Shown in pieces: positions 61,565 through 64,000 of a stretch of 64,000 nucleotides of DNA. Origin of the DNA: an uncultured Bacteroidia bacterium (GTDB lineage: Bacteria > Bacteroidota > Bacteroidia > Bacteroidales > UBA932); assembly GCA_902785065.1 (NCBI GenBank), contig CACZXH010000007.1, forward strand, positions 62,001 to 126,000, read 5' to 3'. The first letter of the stretch is position 1, and each line of letters begins with the position of its first letter. A model generated the notes under the pieces. That model did not search any database and was not told where the DNA came from. It was given only the letters and a program-made list of their open reading frames with translations. The translations under genes were made by a program, and so were the position numbers.

Positions 61565-62981
61565 CAGCGTGGATTTGCCGCTGGCGTTCGCCGTTCTCGA
61601 TGCGCTTCAGCCGCTCGATGGCGATCTCGCGGATGCGGCCTTCGGGAATGTCCGTCAGGCTCTTCGCGATCATCCGTTCGCCTTCGGCGCGGGTGGCGGG
61701 GGAGGCGTAGTCCATCAGGTATTCCTTCAGGGTCATCAGGGCGTTCGGCGTGCAGCAGTAGGTGATCTTGCCGCTCTTGCACAGGGACATGAAGCGGTCG
61801 CCGGTGCGTCCTTCGCGGTAGCAGGCGGTGCAGAAGGAAGGGATGTGGTCCTGCTCCAGGAGCCAGCGGACCACCTCGTCCAGCGGACGGGTGTCGGAAA
61901 CGTCGAACTGCGCGGTCTCGTCATGGCGCTCCTCGGTGGTATATCCGCCGACGCTGGTGCGTGAGCCGCCGCTGATCTGCGAGATGCCGCAGTTCAGGAG
62001 CTGCTCCCGCATCCGCTGGGATTCGCGGGTGGAGACGATCATGCCGGTGTAGGGGACTGCGATGCGGAGGACGGCGACCAGCTTGTGGAAGATCGCATCC
62101 GGCAGGGCGTCGAAGTCATTGACGGAGATATCGTCGGCCGGGCAGATGCGCGGGACGCTGATGGTGTGCGGGCCGACGCCCCAGCGGGCCTCGAGATGCT
62201 CGGCATGCATCAGCAGGCCCACGAGCTCGTAGCGGTAGCTGCTGAGCCCGAACAGGACGCCGATACCCACGTCGTCACAGCCGCCTTCCTGCGCGCGGTC
62301 CATCGCCTCGGTATGCCACTCGTAGTTGCTTTTGGGACCGGTGGGATGCAGGCGCTGGTAGTTTTCCTTGTTGTAGGTTTCCTGGAACAGGATGTACGTA
62401 CCGATGCCGGCTTCGTGCAGCTTGCGGTAGGAGTCCACGTCCGTCGCCGCGATATTGACGTTGACGCGGCGGATGCTGTTGCCGCCTTCGCGGACGCCGT
62501 AAATGGTATGGATACTGTCGATGATGTATTCCAGCGGGTTGTGGCGCGGGTCCTCACCGGCTTCGACCGCGAGGCGCTTGTGCCCGATGCGGATCAGCGC
62601 ACGGACTTCCTCTTCGATTTCCTGCTGGGAAAGCTTCCGGCGGGGAATCGTGCGGTTCTTGGCGTGATAGGGGCAGTAGGTGCATCCGTTGATGCAGTAA
62701 TTGGACAGATATAGGGGGGCGAAAAGGACGATCCGGTTCCCGTAGAAACGATGCTTGATCGACGCAGCAAGGGAATAGATCTTCTCTTCCAGTCCGGGTT
62801 CGTTGCAGTCCATCAGGATGGCGGCTTCCCGGTGGGTCAGGCCCTTGCACAGGGCGGCCTTCTCCAGGATTTCAAGCACACGCTGGTGATTGCCACTTTC
62901 TCGGGCGGCTTCCTCGAGGGAATCGAGCACTTCCTGGTGGTCGATGAATTCCTCGGCGTGGGCGGACTTGGGGTTATACAT
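61482..62981 (-). CDS. hydG: [FeFe] hydrogenase maturase HydG, 3' end fused out of frame into hydF
   Basis: HydG is a radical-SAM tyrosine lyase that makes the CO and CN ligands of the H-cluster. It has the SAM cluster motif CINGCTYC (Cys96, 100, 103), the ThiH-like barrel (LAVEAGEDPRHNPLEYIIDSI) and a C-terminal second cluster site (CTACYREGRTGDRFMSLC). The natural protein should end just after RLKRIENGER. Here the frame runs into hydF sequence (QRQIHAGERP and on) to a stop at 61482. The start is the ATG at MYNPKSAHAEEF. HydE, the third maturase, is not in the window. Confidence 0.93.
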   Translation of the reverse strand: MYNPKSAHAEEFIDHQEVLDSLEEAARESGNHQRVLEILEKAALCKGLTHREAAILMDCNEPGLEEKIYSLAASIKHRFYGNRIVLFAPLYLSNYCINGCTYCPYHAKNRTIPRRKLSQQEIEEEVRALIRIGHKRLAVEAGEDPRHNPLEYIIDSIHTIYGVREGGNSIRRVNVNIAATDVDSYRKLHEAGIGTYILFQETYNKENYQRLHPTGPKSNYEWHTEAMDRAQEGGCDDVGIGVLFGLSSYRYELVGLLMHAEHLEARWGVGPHTISVPRICPADDISVNDFDALPDAIFHKLVAVLRIAVPYTGMIVSTRESQRMREQLLNCGISQISGGSRTSVGGYTTEERHDETAQFDVSDTRPLDEVVRWLLEQDHIPSFCTACYREGRTGDRFMSLCKSGKITYCCTPNALMTLKEYLMDYASPATRAEGERMIAKSLTDIPEGRIREIAIERLKRIENGERQRQIHAGERPGGTGSLAGERIARHDHGPGPESH

Positions 62982-63023
62982 GATCAAAACTGAATTTGGA
63001 ACACAAAAGTAGGGAAGATTTCG

Positions 63024-63031
63024 TATATTTG
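63024..63031 (+). promoter_or_regulatory. -7 element of the small membrane protein and dnaG operon
   Basis: TATATTTG is a perfect TAnnTTTG match 24 bases before the start codon. Confidence 0.5.
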
Positions 63032-63055
63032 CAAGTTATAAATGAGCGAGAAAAC

Positions 63056-63361
63056 ATGACGCAGAAACAACATATCTTCCTGACCCTGGGCAAGGACCTT
63101 CTGTTTATCCTGGTGGCCCTTTTCCTCATTGTGAAAGGCCGTTTCCTGGGCGCCGTCGTCGGCGTCCTGGCCCTCCTCTGGTACGGCCGGGACTTTTCGT
63201 TCCGGATCAGGCAGCTGGGGCAGGCGGCCGATTCCAAACGCGACAACGTGGAGCGTCCCTCCGAGACCCGGCGCGCGGATGACACCCCGATCGTGGACGA
63301 CGGCAAGATCCAGGTGACGGACCTGTCCGGCGCCAAGGAAGTGGATTTCGAGAAAGAATAG
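63056..63361 (+). CDS. Small membrane protein upstream of dnaG
   Basis: From the ATG the product is 101 residues, with two adjacent hydrophobic stretches (about 13-27 and 31-45, DLLFILVALFLIVKGRF and LGAVVGVLALLWYG) and a charged, probably cytosolic tail. No family is recognised. A frame extension of 20 codons upstream crosses the promoter and was rejected. It stops 3 bases before dnaG and is probably co-transcribed with it. Confidence 0.65.
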   Translation: MTQKQHIFLTLGKDLLFILVALFLIVKGRFLGAVVGVLALLWYGRDFSFRIRQLGQAADSKRDNVERPSETRRADDTPIVDDGKIQVTDLSGAKEVDFEKE

Positions 63362-63364
63362 GAC

Positions 63365-64000
63365 ATGATTCCGCAGGAGACGGTACAACTCATCCTGGAC
63401 ACGGCCCGCGTCGAAGACGTGGTGGGCGATTTCGTGACGCTGAAGCGCCGCGGGAGCAGCCTGTGGGCCTGCTGTCCGTTCCACAATGAGAAAACGCCGT
63501 CTTTCCACGTAGAGCCGTCCCGCGGCATCTACAAGTGCTTCGGTTGCGGCAAGTCCGGCACGGCTGTGGGCTTTATCATGGAGTACGAGAAGCTCTCCTA
63601 CACGGAGGCCCTCAAGTACCTCGCCCGCAAGTACCATATCGAGGTGAAGGAGAAAGAGGAATCGGCCGAGGACATCGCCGCGCGCCAGCGGAACGAGAGC
63701 CTCCTCGCCGTCTCGGAGTTCGCCTTCAACTTTTACAAGGACCAGCTCGCCACGGACGAAGGCCGTGCCGTCGCCGTCCAGTATTTCCACTCCCGCGGCC
63801 TCGAGGACGAGACCATCGCCAAGTACGGCCTGGGATGGGCACCGAAATCCAAGAACGCGCTCACGGAAGCGGCCAAGAAGGAAGGCTACAAGGACGAATA
63901 TCTGCTGGAAACAGGCCTCTGTGCCCAATGGGATACGGACGGCTCCCTGCACGACCGCTTCTACGACCGGGTGATGTTCCCGATCCATTCGGTGAGCGGC
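63365..64000 (+). CDS. dnaG: DNA primase, N-terminal part
   Basis: The frame is open to the window edge (212 codons seen). It begins MIPQETVQLILDTARVEDVVGDFVTLKRRG with the CHC2 zinc-finger: CCPFHNEKTPSF (Cys37, His40) and YKCFGCGKSG (Cys58, Cys61). The start of the primase core follows (FAFNFYKDQLATDEGRAVAVQYFHSRGLEDETIAKYGLGWAP). It makes RNA primers at the replication fork. The catalytic TOPRIM region lies outside the window. Confidence 0.97.
   Translation, partial: MIPQETVQLILDTARVEDVVGDFVTLKRRGSSLWACCPFHNEKTPSFHVEPSRGIYKCFGCGKSGTAVGFIMEYEKLSYTEALKYLARKYHIEVKEKEESAEDIAARQRNESLLAVSEFAFNFYKDQLATDEGRAVAVQYFHSRGLEDETIAKYGLGWAPKSKNALTEAAKKEGYKDEYLLETGLCAQWDTDGSLHDRFYDRVMFPIHSVSG

Overview
The window looks like chromosomal DNA of a high-GC, anaerobic, glycan-degrading member of the Bacteroidales (gut or rumen type). 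The signs are two SusC/SusD pairs, a hybrid two-component regulator, TAnnTTTG-type promoter elements, almost no Shine-Dalgarno sites, and many secreted or lipoprotein CAZymes. No tRNA, rRNA or CRISPR array was seen.

Bases 1 to 40844 form an arabinoxylan/glucuronoarabinoxylan utilisation region. It starts with the 3' end of a susC, then a susD, a membrane protein plus CxxCH lipoprotein pair, a GH67 alpha-glucuronidase and a GDSL esterase. A GH9 enzyme and a hybrid two-component regulator lie on the opposite strand. A second susC/susD operon follows, with a CE6-CE1 fusion esterase, a CE1 esterase, three GH43 enzymes, an unknown secreted protein and an acetyl/feruloyl esterase. Converging on it from the minus strand are two operons: GH51 (broken) with GH43, and a tandem GH43-GH43 enzyme with CE1 and a type B carboxylesterase. 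A second, intact GH51 runs rightward. Together they would import xylan oligomers and strip glucuronate, arabinose, acetate and ferulate. No GH10, GH11 or GH30 backbone xylanase was recognised here.

Bases 40848 to 51950 are housekeeping: miaA with an acidic-tailed partner, a YigZ-type protein, serC-serA-DUF1015, recQ, and an FKBP lipoprotein with a DUF3127 protein. A 1.2-kb transposase island interrupts them: a RAYT-like HUH protein with two 67-bp inverted-repeat units on each side, spaced with an exact 83-bp period.

Bases 52141 to 62981 are an [FeFe]-hydrogenase locus. It encodes an NAD-linked, probably electron-bifurcating enzyme (hndB-like, hndC/nuoF, hydA/hndD, hndA/nuoE). Next comes a regulatory-looking module: two DRTGG-type proteins, two stand-alone GHKL ATPases, a ferredoxin-like putative sensory hydrogenase and a PHP protein. 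The maturases hydF and hydG follow on the opposite strand. The HndB homologue has lost every cysteine. hndC and the hydG/hydF boundary each carry a deletion that looks as if it formed at an 8-bp microhomology, and the broken GH51 has a similar lesion. hydF also holds an in-frame copy of a palindromic repeat. The window ends with a small membrane protein and the 5' end of dnaG.
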